DNA of 64,000 nucleotides. Source: CAVVFX01 sp963777595. GTDB lineage: Bacteria; Acidobacteriota; Terriglobia; Bryobacterales; Bryobacteraceae. Location: contig CAVZRE010000003.1 of assembly GCA_963777595.1 (NCBI GenBank), forward strand, positions 4,294 to 68,293. The letters are read 5' to 3'. Position 1 is the first letter of the stretch. The number at the start of each line of letters is the position of its first letter. Shown here piece after piece: positions 10,651 through 23,164 of the stretch. The position numbers were made by a program, and so were the translations under genes. Under the pieces are notes generated by a model that worked only from the letters and a program-made list of their open reading frames with translations, was not told the origin of the DNA and searched no databases.

Positions 10651-11137
10651 GGCTGATACGGCCCTTGATGCCAGAATAACAGAAGCGGTTCAACCTATGT
10701 CGCAACCATCCTCACGACCGTTCGAACTGGTTCGCAAAATGCTGCCCTACACCACTGTTGCAGCGTGTCTGGCGTTGATTTACATGGCTTGGGTATTCTA
10801 CTCCCGGTCCAGCCAGAATCGCGAATTGCAAAAACAGGCCGATCAGAAATATACCGAAGAGGCTCAGAAGACCTACGAAATGTACGGTTCCGGGCAATTG
10901 AAGATCATGCTTTTCTACGCCGTGCCCGCGGTGGTGCCGAGAGGCGGACCGGGCCAGCTCTGCTACAGCGTTGCCAACGCGACGCATGTGAAAATCGATC
11001 ATGGAGTCGAGGAGATCAAACCTTCGCTCAGCCACTGCGTCGCGATTCAACCAGTGAAGTCAACTGTCTACACGCTCTCAGCCGAGGACGAGAAAGGCAA
11101 TCACTCGGTCAAGAGCCTTAACGTTGTGGTCCGCTAG
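10649..11137 (+). CDS. single-pass membrane protein, unknown function
   Basis: This 162-residue protein (146 if it starts at the ATG at 10697) has one transmembrane helix (TTVAACLALIYMAWVFY, about residues 35-52), a short charged helical stretch (SSQNRELQKQADQKYTEEAQKT) and a C-terminal domain with beta-strand periodicity. The pattern LCYSVANATHVKIDHGVEEIKPSLSHCVAIQPVKSTVYTLSAED resembles an Ig-like fold with a possible C-C disulfide. Its ATG shares the CATG tetramer at 10648-10651 with the divergent rhomboid start, and its TAG shares CTAG (11134-11137) with the convergent quinoprotein stop. No function is assigned. Confidence 0.65.
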   Translation: MADTALDARITEAVQPMSQPSSRPFELVRKMLPYTTVAACLALIYMAWVFYSRSSQNRELQKQADQKYTEEAQKTYEMYGSGQLKIMLFYAVPAVVPRGGPGQLCYSVANATHVKIDHGVEEIKPSLSHCVAIQPVKSTVYTLSAEDEKGNHSVKSLNVVVR

Positions 11138-13406
11138 CGTTTGCCGAAGCAGATAATGTCCGAACCTGCGGCCAATGCGACGTACTGCTTGCCTTCGATC
11201 ATGTAGGTCATCGGCGCCGCCTTGATGGTTTGGTTGGTGACGAAATGCCATAGCGGTTTTCCATCGTGAGCATCGACAGCGGCGAAGTCGCCGACCGGAT
11301 CACCATAGAAGAGCAGGCCACCGGCAGTCGCCAGCACACCCGACCAACGCTTGCTGTCAGTCGATCCGGTGAGCGGATCCTCCCACGCGATCTTCCCGGT
11401 TTCGATGTCGATCGCGCGCAGGTATTTTTGCGGTGGGTCGGGCGTGGTCAGTTTCTTTGAAAAGCCATGCTGAGGGGTAGTTACTCGGCAACTGTCCAGC
11501 GCCATGAGGTAATAAAAGTGCGTCAGGGGGCTAAACGCCGTGGAGTTGTAATTGGTCGCTTCGCCAGCCGGACAAACTACGGACCCGCCAGGCTGTGGAT
11601 AATAGTCGGGCAACAGCTGCGGCCGGCCGTCAGGACCGATGCCGCTCGCCCATGTCAGGCGCCGGACGAATTTATCGGCGAGCAGCACCTTGCCAGTAGT
11701 TCGATCGAGTACATAGAAGAACCCGTTGCGATCCGCATGAAGCAGCAGCTTACGAGCCTGGCCTCTGAACTTTGTATCCACAAGAACATTGGGTTCGGTT
11801 GCATCCCAGTCATGGATATCATGCGGCGTGAATTGATAGTGCCATTTCAATGCTCCCGTGACGGGATCCAATGCCAGCACACAGTTGGAATACAGATTAT
11901 CGCCGGGCCGGTCTTGATCGTTTGAATCCGGATAGGGGTTGCCCGTGGCCCAGAAGAGAGTATCGCTTTCGGGATCATAGCTGCCAGTCAGCCAAGTCGC
12001 GCCGCCGCCTTTCTTGGGTTCGCTACCCTGCCAGGTTTCTATTCCAGGCTCGCCGTTCGCCGGCACAGTCCAATGGCGCCAGACGCGCTCGCCGGTCGAT
12101 GCTTTATAGGCGGAGAGAAAGCCGCGAATCCCACGATCGCCGCCGGAAACACCCGCGATCACCATATCCTTCACGATGAGCGGAGCGACCGTTGAACCGT
12201 AGACCATCGGCTCCTCCGGCATCACGGCTTCCCACACCAGTTGTCCGGTCGTTCGATTCAGCGCGATAAGATGCGCGTTATCGGTCACTTCGAAGACTTT
12301 ATCGCCGAGGATCGCCATGCCGCGGTTCGTCCCCAAAGATGAGTCTCCCACTTGCCCGGGCGTCATGGGACGCGCGTAATGCCAGATCTGCCGTCCAGTC
12401 ACAGCGTCAATCGCGTACGATTGATTGGGGCCGGTAAAGTACATCACTCCATCGGCAACCAGCGGCGTCGCTTCAACGCCGAAGTTTGGAATCGAGAAAA
12501 TCCACTTCACTCCCAATTGATTTACATTGGCGGTAGTCAGTTGGCTGAGTTCGCTGTAACGATTCCCACTTAAGTTACCGTTGTAGGTTAGCCACTCTCC
12601 GGAGTTGCCTTTGAGAATGCGTTCGAAGCTAATACCACTGGCATCACCCGGCGGAACGACGCCTCCAGGCTTCACGCCGGAAAGGCGTCCGAGATAGGCG
12701 ATTAAATCGCGCAATTGCGCTGGGCTCGTCCTCAACGGCGGCATGGGCGATTGCTTCTCGTTCTTTACGGAAGTGATCTGGTCCTGGCCCAGTAAGTGAA
12801 AGCGGCCGTCGAGGTCCTGTAACTGCAGATCGAAATCGCTGCGATTGCGCGCGAAGCCGTGTAAGGTCTGACCGTCGCGCAGTTTGACGGTCACTAAGTC
12901 GTAGCCCGGCGAAATCTGCGCGCTCGGATTCACCAGCGCCTTCTGTATCTCCGGAGCTGTCATCTCACGGCCGACATTAGAGAGATCCGGCCCTATGGCC
13001 CTTCCTTTGCCCGATACCATATGGCACTCGGCGCATTTACCCGGCCCGAAAAAAAATTGCTCGCCGCTCGAAACATCGCCGGGTAGGGGGTTCTCCGCCG
13101 CCGGCGAATTCAGTGAATGGATGAGGGCTGCCAGAGCGTCCAGTTTGGGCGCTGGAAGATCGAATGCGGGCATGCCGCCTTGCGGGATGCCTTTGTGGAT
13201 GATCTCGCGTATCTGCCCTGTCGATCGCGAACGCAACTTGCGGCTACCCGAAAGTTCCGGCGCCCGATCGCTGCCGTGCGCGTCTTCTCCGTGGCAAACT
13301 TGACATTGCGCGTCGTAAAGCTGTTTGCCCTCCGCGAGATCCTGTGCTTGGAGTAAGCCGGCGAGCCACAGCAGACCTACCCAACAACAGCACAGCCGAC
13401 AGCCTC

Positions 13407-13410
<4 letters not shown>
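11134..13410 (-). CDS. secreted PQQ-dependent dehydrogenase with two N-terminal cytochrome c domains
   Basis: The 758-residue protein has a signal peptide (VGLLWLAGLLQA), a first cytochrome c domain (CQVCH, C36-H40), a second c-type domain (CAECH, C126-H130, followed by GRAIGPDLSNVG) and then a PQQ beta-propeller from about residue 260. The propeller shows the repeats AIDAVTGRQIWHY, ALDPVTGALKWHY, AIDIETGKIAWED and AVDAHDGKPLWHF. It should oxidise an alcohol or sugar in the periplasm and pass electrons to its own haems. Cytochromes are usually C-terminal in quinohaemoprotein alcohol dehydrogenases; here they are N-terminal. Its ATG overlaps the stop of the upstream DUF1501 gene (ATGA at 13407-13410), indicating translational coupling. 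The substrate cannot be read from sequence. Confidence 0.88.
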
Positions 13411-14843
<1,433 letters not shown>

Positions 14844-14867
14844 TTTACTTCCTGGCAGGCCAACGGC

Positions 14868-17800
14868 CTACTCTACAGTAATCGTTTCGTCCAGATTGAG
14901 AATGGCACTGGCAACCGTGGTCCAAGCCGCCAATTCTACTCGATCCATTTTCGGATCCGCCGGGGTCTCCCCATTCTTCAACAATTCATCCGCGTGCTTG
15001 CGATCGTGCGAAAAGCTGTCCATCTCTTCCTTGGCAAGATGGGTCAAGACTGCGACTTCCGACTTGTCCGGCTTCCGTGATGTCGCAAACTCAAATGCCA
15101 GCGTCGCTCGTTGTCCCGGATCGCGCCCCGCCTTCCGAATCACTCGTTCCGCCAGCATTCGCGCCGATTCTAAATACGTCGGATCGTTCAAAAGCACTAA
15201 TGCCTGCAGCGGAGTATTGGTCAACGTTCGTCGAACCGTACATTTCTCGCGGCTCGGCGCATCGAATACGGACATCTGCGCGGGCGGCACGGTGCGTTTC
15301 CAGAACGTGTACATGCTGCGCCGATACAAATCCGGCCCATGGCTTTGCACGTAAGTCTGCATGGAGAAGCCTTCGCCAAATGCCATCTCTTCCCACAACC
15401 CTTTGGGCTGGTAAGGCAGCACGCTGGGACCGCCGATCGCTGGATTGAGCAAGCCGCTCAGCGCCAACGCATTGTCGCGCACCATTTCCGCCGGAAGACG
15501 GAAGCGAGGTCCGCGCGCCAGGAGGCGATTCTCGGGATCCTTCTCGATCATCTGCGGAGTCACTTTCGACGACTGGCGATAGGCAGCCGAAGTTACGATC
15601 AGCCGCTGCATGCGCGCGCACATCCCATTTCGTACGAATGAATTCCGTAGCAAGCCAGTCCAGCAATTCCGGATGGGACGGCGGATCGCCTTGCGATCCG
15701 AAATTCTCCGCCGTTTTCACAATGCCCGTGCCAAAATACATCTGCCAATATCGATTCACGGCCACGCGCGCGGTAAGTGGATGCGAAGGATCGATCAGCC
15801 ATTCGGCGAGATCCAGACGCGTGGCGCGCTTGCCGTTATGGACCGTGAGAGGGGGCAAAATTGCCGGGGTTCCCGGCTCGACCTTATCGGTTTGATTCCG
15901 GTAATCTCCGCGCGCCAATACGAAAGAATCCCGCGGTTTGTCCATCTCACTCATCACCATGGTGGTGAGAATCTGCTTCTGCAGCGCCGCCGATTTTTCG
16001 CGCAGCGATTTCAGTTCGGCATAGCGGTCCCGCAATCCCGCTTCCGCGACATAACGAAGATAGTGTTCCCGCAGCCTCGTCTCTTCTGTTTTCGTCAACT
16101 TGCCGCCAACCCCGGAGAGAACCGCTTGCACCGGATACTGCACTCCGATGTGCTCCACTTCCCGCTCAAGCAATGCGCGATTATAAAAGCGTAAATCATC
16201 AATGGACCCGCTGAAGCTTCCCGCGTCCGGCTCCTTTACCCCGATCTGCAACTCTGCATCCGAGCGGATGGCGCCCCCGAGAGTATCGCTGACTGTTATC
16301 ATTTCGGCCGGCTTGCCATCAACGTATAACTTCAGTCCCGACGCCTTCCCGCTGCCGTCGTAAGTGAACGCGAAATGCTTCCAATCGGTGCGTGTATAGT
16401 GATCGCGGGTGCGAACCCGAAGCGTATTGCGCGGCCACTCGGAAGTAATCCGCACTTCAATTTGCGCGGCGCGCACTTGAATCCCAACCAGGACAGGCTC
16501 ACCGAACCAGACTTCATATCCCTTGCGGGTCTTCGCATCGGTAATCTTCTCGAAGACCGGCTCCGGCAGCTTCGAACCAGGAGGCCGCACCCACATCGCG
16601 ACACTAAACGGATCGTTGCGCTCGAAAGCTCCCGCCTGCCCCAAGGTGATCAAGGTCTGTCCGTCGAAAGAGACGGCTTTCGCAATCTGACCCTCGCCAA
16701 ATGTCGGATCACCCTTCATCGTGCGGCCGTCGAGATAATGTCCCGAGCTATCGGCGAGACTGCCGTCCATCTGATAATGCGCGGTTAAGCCCGCATGGTC
16801 CAGTTGCGCCGGCTTGCCCGCGAGCGAAGCTTTCCATGCGGTGACTGCGTCGGTGACCGGTTTCCCGTTGATCACTTCTTCAGCCGACTTGATCTGCGCA
16901 GCCAGTTCCTTAGCTCGGGCCTCCTGATCTGGAGTCGGCAGTTGCAGGTACGGTGCGGCATTGCCCAGCTTGCCGTCGAGACCCTTTTCGGAGACCGAAT
17001 TGAAGAAAGCGAAGAACTGATAAAACTCTTTCTGCGAAATCGGATCGTACTTGTGATTGTGACAGCGCGCGCAACCCATGGTGAGGCCCATCCAGGTGTT
17101 GGAGGTCGTCTCAGCGCGGTCCGCGACATACTCCACGAGATACTCTTCCGGAATCGCGCCGCCTTCGAAATTGATCATGTGGTTGCGGTTGAAGCCAGTG
17201 GCAATTTTCTCGTCCTTGCCGGCCTTGGGCAACAAATCGCCAGCGAGTTGCAGCACCGTAAAACGGTCGAAAGGCATGTTGCTGTTGTAGGCGCGGATTA
17301 CCCAATCGCGCCAGGGCCACATGTCGCGTTGGCTATCGATGTGATACCCATGCGAATCTGCATAGCGCGCGAGGTCCAGCCATTCCATGGCCATGCGTTC
17401 GCCGTAATGGGGAGAGGCGAGCAGACGATCTACCTGCTTCTCGTAAGCGTCCGGCGACTTGTCGGCAATGAACGCAGCAGTCTCTTCCAGCGTCGGCGGC
17501 AAGCCTGTCAAATCGAAACTGACCCGGCGCAGCAGGGTAACGCGATCGGCTTCAACGGAAGGCTTCAGGCCTTCGGCTTCGAGCTTCGCGAGAACGAAGT
17601 TGTCAATCGGGTTCCGAACCCAGGCGGCATCCTTTACGGGCGGCAACGACGGCCTTACCGGCGCGGAAAACGCCCAGTGCGTTTCCCATTTGGCGCCTTC
17701 ATCGATCCATTCCTTGATGAGTTGCGTTTGCTTCGCGGAGAGTGTGAGTTCCGCGTTGGGCGGAGGCATCCGCCGATTCTTGTCGGGATGGCTGACACGC

Positions 17801-18060
17801 TGAAATAGGATACTCTTCGCTGCATCGCCAGGGACGATCAACGCACCCTTGGCCCGTTGCGCATACGCGCCTCCGTCGCGGAGATCAAGCCGGAGATTGG
17901 CCATGCGGTGCTTCTCGTCCGGTCCATGGCACTTGAAGCAGTTATCGGAAAGGATGGGCCGGATTTCGCGGTTGAAATCGACCGCGCCCAACAAGGGTAG
18001 CGTGGCGAGGGAGGTTAACGCGCCAGCGAGTAAAACGGCCGGAACAAGGGATCGGTACAT
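14868..18060 (-). CDS. PSCyt1-DUF1549-LamG-DUF1553 secreted protein (one +1 break)
   Basis: The order is signal peptide, PSCyt1 with haem motif CFKCH (C41, C44, H45), DUF1549 with FDRFTVLQLAGDLLPKAGKDE and a second CxxCH (GCARCHNHKYDPI), then a LamG/concanavalin insert (about residues 425-640: LTAHYQMDGSLADSSGH, FSVAMWVRPP, SIDDLRFYNRAL). DUF1553 closes the protein (VAVNRYWQMYFGTGIVKTAENFGSQGDPPSHPELLDWLA, NTPLQALVLLNDPTYLE, LNLDETITVE). One extra base in a GCGCGC run near 15612 splits it after TKWDVR; corrected length is about 1063 residues. LamG domains commonly bind glycans, so a surface or periplasmic role on a polysaccharide is inferred. It lies 51 bp after the sulfatase and 24 bp before DUF1501. 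Confidence 0.85.
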
Positions 18061-18111
18061 GCCTGTATCCGCAATTCTCTCACTGTTGAGGCCTCGTTTG
18101 CAGACCAGGCT

Positions 18112-19443
18112 TCACCTGACCGCGTAGCTTCTCCCTTCCTCCGCCAGAGCCAGCATTTCCTTCATCACCGCCGGAAAAGAGTCGGAGACATCATGCCGTT
18201 CGCTAAGATCCTGTTCGAGATCGTATAGTTTGGGCTCCTGATTGGGCGGGAGACTGAGCTTCCATTTGCCCTTCCGAATTCCGCCTAGACGTGCGCCGCC
18301 ATAGCTGAAGAACGCGTCGTGCGGGGACTTGGCGGACGGCTCGCGACGCAAGAGCGGCATCAAGTCCTTGCCATCGATCGGACGGTCACTCGGTACCGCG
18401 GCGCCCGCCGCCAACGCAAAGGTAGTGAACAGGTCCATGCCGCCAGTCACTTCGTGGCACTCAGTCCCAGCCTGAATGACGCCAGGCCAGTTAAAGATCG
18501 CCGGCACGCGCGGCCCCCCTTCCCAATAATTGGTTCCCTTGTAACCTCGCAACAGGTGGGCCGACGATGGCCGCGGGTCGCCATAAGCTCCAAATGCCCG
18601 CTTGAGCGCAGGCACGCTCGGAGACTCGGCGGCAAGCGGCCCGTTATCGGACGAAAAAACAATCAGCGTGTTTTTTTCGAGCCCCAAGGACTCTACTTTT
18701 TCAACAATCCGCCCGTAGCACCAATCCATACATTGCACCGCGTCGCCATACGCGCCGATGGCCGATTTGCCTTCGAAGCGCTTGGGAACAAACCACGGAG
18801 TATGGGTTTCAATGTTGGCGAAGTGCAAGAAGAAAGGGCGGTCGCGATTCTCCTCGAGAAAGCGCTCCGCATCGGCAGTGAACTTATCCGGCATGTTGGG
18901 AAGGTCCGCGGGAACCTCTACTTTTTCGAGACCGCGATAGATCGGAATCGGCGGATAGTCCTTCTTCACCACTGGCAGGAAATCGTTGGGATAAGGCGTC
19001 CCATAATATTCATCGAAGCCATTGTTGGGTGGCAGCGACTCCGGAACATCGCCCAGATGCCATTTCCCGATCAGGCCTGTGCGATATCCTGCCTTGCGCA
19101 GCACGGCGCCGATTGTGACCTCGCTGCCGGCGGTTATGCCCTTCGCGCCGGGATAAAGGATATTTTGCACCGGCTTCATGCGCGCGCTGTAACGTCCCGT
19201 CAGAATCGCGGCCCGCGACGGAGTGCACACGGAGGCCGGAGCGTAGAAATCGCTGAAGCGCATACCCGCTTTGGCCGCGCGATCCAGGTTGGGAGTGGAA
19301 ATTCCCTTGGCGCCGAAACACGCAATGTCGTCATAGCCAAGATCGTCGGCAAGGAAATGAATGATGTTAGGCGGACGTTTGACTGTCTGAGCGTTGGCAG
19401 CGAAGGCCAGCGAAAGTGTCTTGACGAACGATCGTCGATTCAT
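18112..19443 (-). CDS. secreted arylsulfatase (type I, formylglycine-dependent)
   Basis: The 443-residue product starts at the ATG at 19441-19443 (MNRRSFVKTLSLAFAANAQT), a Tat-like export signal. The type I sulfatase signature CTPSR is at C73-R77, where the cysteine would be converted to formylglycine. Other S1-family elements are LADDLGYDD (metal-binding Asp), TGLIGKWHLGD, FLHFANIETHTPW and FSSDNGP. The likely substrate is a sulfated carbohydrate, but the subfamily cannot be assigned by eye. It is the first gene of the probable operon that continues with the cytochrome-like DUF1549/1553, DUF1501 and PQQ proteins. A longer upstream frame is open but lacks support. Confidence 0.92.
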   Translation of the reverse strand: MNRRSFVKTLSLAFAANAQTVKRPPNIIHFLADDLGYDDIACFGAKGISTPNLDRAAKAGMRFSDFYAPASVCTPSRAAILTGRYSARMKPVQNILYPGAKGITAGSEVTIGAVLRKAGYRTGLIGKWHLGDVPESLPPNNGFDEYYGTPYPNDFLPVVKKDYPPIPIYRGLEKVEVPADLPNMPDKFTADAERFLEENRDRPFFLHFANIETHTPWFVPKRFEGKSAIGAYGDAVQCMDWCYGRIVEKVESLGLEKNTLIVFSSDNGPLAAESPSVPALKRAFGAYGDPRPSSAHLLRGYKGTNYWEGGPRVPAIFNWPGVIQAGTECHEVTGGMDLFTTFALAAGAAVPSDRPIDGKDLMPLLRREPSAKSPHDAFFSYGGARLGGIRKGKWKLSLPPNQEPKLYDLEQDLSERHDVSDSFPAVMKEMLALAEEGRSYAVR

Positions 19444-19633
19444 CGATTGCGGTCCCCCTTGGACCGCGCAGGACGCCTCATCCCGCTTCCGGAAGTTGAG
19501 GCGGGGGTCTTCGAGCGGGAGAGGGCGCGCGCCGACGTTACCAGCCTGTTCACTAAAAGTTGACGATACCAAGTTTCCGGTCAACGCGGCTTAAACCTCT
19601 GCCTCCTCGCGCCGGGCGCTAAGATTATTCTGC

Positions 19634-20566
19634 ATGTTCACAATTTGTTTGGCCGTATTGCTGTTGTGCGCGGATATGTTCGCCCAAACGATCAATGACC
19701 AAAACACTCCGCCGCATCCGCCGCGGCCGCCCACCATAGCGGATATCCAATACGGTCCGTATCCGATGAACGATTTCGATCTTTACCTGGCGAAGTCCGA
19801 CAAGCCGACGCCGCTTGTGCTGTACTATTTCCCGGGCGCATTCGTCGTAGGAAATAAGAATACGATCAGCCCTTTCCTTTTGGATGCCTGCGCTAAAGCA
19901 GGCATCAGCGTGGCTTCCATCAACTACCGCTATTCCAAGGTCGCGCCCTTCCCTGCCCCGTTTCTCGATGCCGCCCGCGCCCTTCAATTCCTACGCCTGC
20001 ACGCCAGGGAATACAACATCGATTCCCGCGCCGTCGCTGCCACCGGATCGTCGGCTGGCGCCGACATTTCACTGTGGCTGGGTTTTCACAAGGACCTTGC
20101 CGATCCTGGAAGCAGCGATCCGGTGTTCCGGCAATCGACGCGCATTTCTTCGGTTGGAGCGGCATCCGCGCAGACTACGCTCGATCCGCGAGTCCTGCTG
20201 AAATTAGTGGGACCGGAAGGGCCCGCCAATCCCGCGATCTCTACGCTCTACGGAATCAAGCGCGACGAGATGGATAATCCGCGCTACTTCAAGCGATACG
20301 ACGAGGCGTCAGCGGCAGCGCTGCTGACAACGGATGCGGCGCCTGTATTTCTCTACTATTCGATGCCGAACAAACCAGTCACCCACGAAACGCCCCCGGG
20401 AGAACGAATGCATCATCCGCTGTTCGGCTTCTATTTGAAGGAACAAATGGACAAGTTAGGAGTAGAGTGCGTGATGCGCGTGAAGGCAGACTATCCGGGG
20501 AATAATCCAGGTCCACAATGGAATCAGGAAATGGTGCAATTCTTCGTTAAGCATTTCCCGAAGTAG
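19634..20566 (+). CDS. secreted alpha/beta hydrolase (esterase-like)
   Basis: This 310-residue protein has a signal peptide (MFTICLAVLLLCADMFAQ), then an alpha/beta-hydrolase core. The oxyanion segment LVLYYFPGAFVVGNK replaces the classic HGGG. The nucleophile elbow is GSSAG, S140, in ATGSSAGADISLWLG. The region 197-260 may form a cap, and a late histidine or aspartate would complete the triad. The best match is the BD-FAE/carboxylesterase-like group, inferred from motifs only. It is divergent from the sulfatase gene (190 bp apart), so it may serve the same substrate. Its 3' end overlaps the convergent CpaE-like gene by 20 bp. Confidence 0.78.
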   Translation: MFTICLAVLLLCADMFAQTINDQNTPPHPPRPPTIADIQYGPYPMNDFDLYLAKSDKPTPLVLYYFPGAFVVGNKNTISPFLLDACAKAGISVASINYRYSKVAPFPAPFLDAARALQFLRLHAREYNIDSRAVAATGSSAGADISLWLGFHKDLADPGSSDPVFRQSTRISSVGAASAQTTLDPRVLLKLVGPEGPANPAISTLYGIKRDEMDNPRYFKRYDEASAAALLTTDAAPVFLYYSMPNKPVTHETPPGERMHHPLFGFYLKEQMDKLGVECVMRVKADYPGNNPGPQWNQEMVQFFVKHFPK

Positions 20567-21734
20567 CCGGCCGTTCACTAGAGCTTCGCGCTCCGGAAAA
20601 CAAACCGAATAACGTCCGTCCGGACTTCGCCTTGGTTTCGAGCGGCGCGATGAGGCTCTGAGCGAAAGCTTCGCACGCTCTCCCGACTGCGGATGTATCC
20701 GACACGAGGCACCGCTTCAGATTGGCTTCCCACAGACTCTTATAATCATTCGGAATCAACTGGGCAATAGGATAGCCGAGAATCTCCGCAACGGCGGAGG
20801 GGTCCGGACCTTTCTTCGAGTATCGATTCAAAACAATTTTCAAACGGTCCTCCGGCACCCCGCGCGCGATGAGTCCGGCGCATCGCTTGCGCGCCAGCAT
20901 CAAAGATGGCACCTCCGGCGTGCACACCACGTATACTGTCTTTGCGCTCGAGACTATGGCGTCCGTTGCAAAATTGACAACCTCGGGAAGATCGAAAATG
21001 ACGTGCTCGTATCGGATGCGTGTAAACGTCAGCAGCCTGCGGTAGGCCCAGGGTGAGACGTGCGGAACCGTTCCCTCTTTGTTGTAGGCCGGAAGAACCG
21101 CGAAATTCTGTACAGGCGTAATCACATCATTCCAAACCGCTTCTAACTGATGAGATTCCTGCAGAGCATCCACAACAGAACGCTGCGGATTGAGATTGAG
21201 GTACATGGCGGCCGGTCCGGAGTGTAAGTCAGCCTCAATCAGGATAGCGCTCCGGCCGCACTTATTCGCCAGCGCGCCACAGACGGTGAGGGCCACAGTG
21301 GAAGCGCCGCTGCCGGCTTTAGAGGGCAGGAAAGCGATCACATTATTCGGACCCACTCGACTCACGGCATCCATCGCATCGCTAATGAATTGCGCGAAAT
21401 CCTGTGGTGAGATCGATGTCGGAATGATTCTAAGATATCCCCCCGTTACCCGCATAACCCGCTCGCCTTCCCAGTCATCAGCAAAGCCGACGATTGCTAC
21501 ATTTGGGCAAGCAGAGCGAATGGTCGCCTCTGCCTGGAGGGCGTCATCGCGGTCTTGAAACTCGATTAGAACCAATTCCGGATTATAGGAGTTGATCAAC
21601 CGGACCATGTCGGATGCCGTGGGGCGATAGTCCGGACTGCGGTATAAGTTGATATCCGCCGAGTTAAGACAACGGCGCTGGACTCTCCAGAAAGGCTCGC
21701 CGGAAGCTGCGAAGATCATAGCCGTGAGCATCAT
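20547..21734 (-). CDS. CpaE-like MinD/ParA-family ATPase
   Basis: The 395-residue protein has an N-terminal receiver-like domain without a clear phospho-acceptor (ELVLIEFQDRDDA..., residues 1-120) followed by a deviant Walker ATPase. The P-loop SKAGSGAST (138-146) keeps the signature lysine, but the usual GKT/GKS is GAS, as in CpaE of tad/Flp pili. Later blocks AILIEADLHSGPAAMYLNL, VIFDLPEVVNFATDAIV and VLNRYSKKGPDP match the CpaE layout. CpaE proteins localise pilus or secretion machinery at a pole. No other tad/cpa gene is visible here, so this is an orphan copy and its partner is unknown. Confidence 0.82.
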   Translation of the reverse strand: MMLTAMIFAASGEPFWRVQRRCLNSADINLYRSPDYRPTASDMVRLINSYNPELVLIEFQDRDDALQAEATIRSACPNVAIVGFADDWEGERVMRVTGGYLRIIPTSISPQDFAQFISDAMDAVSRVGPNNVIAFLPSKAGSGASTVALTVCGALANKCGRSAILIEADLHSGPAAMYLNLNPQRSVVDALQESHQLEAVWNDVITPVQNFAVLPAYNKEGTVPHVSPWAYRRLLTFTRIRYEHVIFDLPEVVNFATDAIVSSAKTVYVVCTPEVPSLMLARKRCAGLIARGVPEDRLKIVLNRYSKKGPDPSAVAEILGYPIAQLIPNDYKSLWEANLKRCLVSDTSAVGRACEAFAQSLIAPLETKAKSGRTLFGLFSGARSSSERPATSGNA

Positions 21735-21838
21735 AAGAGTAACTCTGCTACACGGATTTTATCAGGCAACTCATACCCAAGATAAGATACACAAAGGTAG
21801 TTACATACTTATACGGAGACAAAATACCTGAAAGGATA

Positions 21839-21888
21839 CGTTGCCGTGGCCAGGTCAGCGTTGGCGGCAACGCATTCGCATTGCCGCC
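21839..21888 (-). repeat. overlapping inverted repeats in the leader of the CpaE-like gene
   Basis: Two perfect 8-bp inverted repeats share one arm: CGTTGCCG/CGGCAACG (21839-21846 with 21865-21872) and GGCGGCAA/TTGCCGCC (21863-21870 with 21881-21888). They cannot form together. They lie 105-155 nt upstream of the CpaE-like start, just after the end of the oxidoreductase gene. This could be a terminator or attenuator-like leader; no U-tract follows. Function is inferred only from geometry. Confidence 0.35.
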
Positions 21889-21901
21889 GCGTAAGATCGG
21901 A

Positions 21902-23046
21902 CTAAAGATCGACCCAGGCGCGCTTCTTCGAACTTTCGAGCACCTTCTCGACGATATGCAAGCCGCGAAGGCCGTCGACAAATTGGCCGTATTCGACCGG
22001 CGCATTGCGATCCTCAACAGTTTTATAGAAACGCCGCATGGTCTGTTTTTGCGTATCGTCGTAGCCTTCGCTGTGTCCGCCCGGAAGATCCGCATAGGAC
22101 CTCGCAGCCGGCAGCATCAGCGAGGGATCTTTGACCATGACGCAATTGGCCTCGTTGCGATGTCCGATCCAAAGAGTGTCAGGCGACTCCTGATCCCACG
22201 TGACGGAACTTTTGGAGCCGTAGATCTCGATGCGGAAGTAGTTCTTGCGTCCGGCCGAGACCTGGCTAACGGTCATAGCACCGCGCGCCTTGTCTCCCAG
22301 CCGAAGAATCATCGAGCCGAAGTCTTCCGTGTCGATCGTCGACTTCTTCGTAGTCGCCCGGCTGCAGCGTCTTTCCGGCGAAGGTCTCGATCTCCCCTTT
22401 GGGCCGCTTGCGAGTCTTATGAAACGTTGCCAGGTCGGCGCATAGCGACTGTGATCCGCAGGCCAGTGGTGTGCTCGATCATGTCGCACCAGTGCGTGCC
22501 GATATCGGCGAAGCAGCGCGACGGGCCATTTTCCTTGGAATCGATACGCCAGTTCCAGTCCGTATCGTAGAGCAGCCAGTCCTGCGAGTAAGTGCCCTGA
22601 ACTACGAGGATTTCGCCTAACTCGCCGGCCTCCCTCATCCGGCGGATCTGCTGACACATCGGGTAGTAACGCAGATTGTGGAAGGTGCAATTGGCCAGGT
22701 TCTTCTCCGCCGCGAGATCGACCAACTGCCGCGCTTCCGCGGTGGAGGTGGCCAGAGGCTTCTCGCAGATTACGTGTTTGCCGGCGAGCAGCGCATCGCG
22801 CGTAATCGGGAAATGGAGCGCATTGGGCGTGCAGACGTGGACCGCGTCGATTGTCTTGTCGTCGAGCAGCGTCCGGTAGTCGCCGGTATAGCGCTCCACT
22901 CCGATCTGCCCGGCGAAGGTTCGAGCGAGATCGTCGGTTGCGGAAGCGACGCCCGCGATCTCCACATTGCCCAGGCGGCGGACGGCTTCCGAGTGGGTGC
23001 GTCCCATAAACCCAGTTCCAAGAATTGCTGTTCTGATTTTCCTCAT
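21902..23046 (-). CDS. Gfo/Idh/MocA family oxidoreductase (two +1 breaks)
   Basis: The start is the ATG at 23044-23046 (MRKIRTAILGTGFMGRTHSEAV), a Rossmann dinucleotide site. The family hallmark EKP appears in HVICEKPLATSTAEA. The C-terminal beta-sheet domain (GSMILRLGDKARGAMTVSQVSAGRKNYFRIEIYG) and helix VDGLRGLHIVEKVLESS follow in other frames. One extra base near 22446 (after TTGLRIT) and one near 22341 (before TIDTEDFG) separate three clean segments; removal gives about 380 residues. The WCDMIEH segment carries the usual histidine. The enzyme probably oxidises or reduces a sugar or inositol with NAD(P); the substrate is unknown. Confidence 0.82.
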
Positions 23047-23164
23047 CGAACGATCAATGTATCGCAGTTTGAGAGGGGTCGAAACAGAAGGAAGCGCACG
23101 GCGAAGCCAAGCCTCGGAATTTTGCAAACAAATTCTCCCATTTTTGGTGTAGAGTGTATGCTAT

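Noticed and set aside
18319..19563. A 414-codon open frame antisense to the sulfatase
   Set aside because: The sulfatase on the other strand has the complete signature; the antisense product is Arg-rich without motifs.
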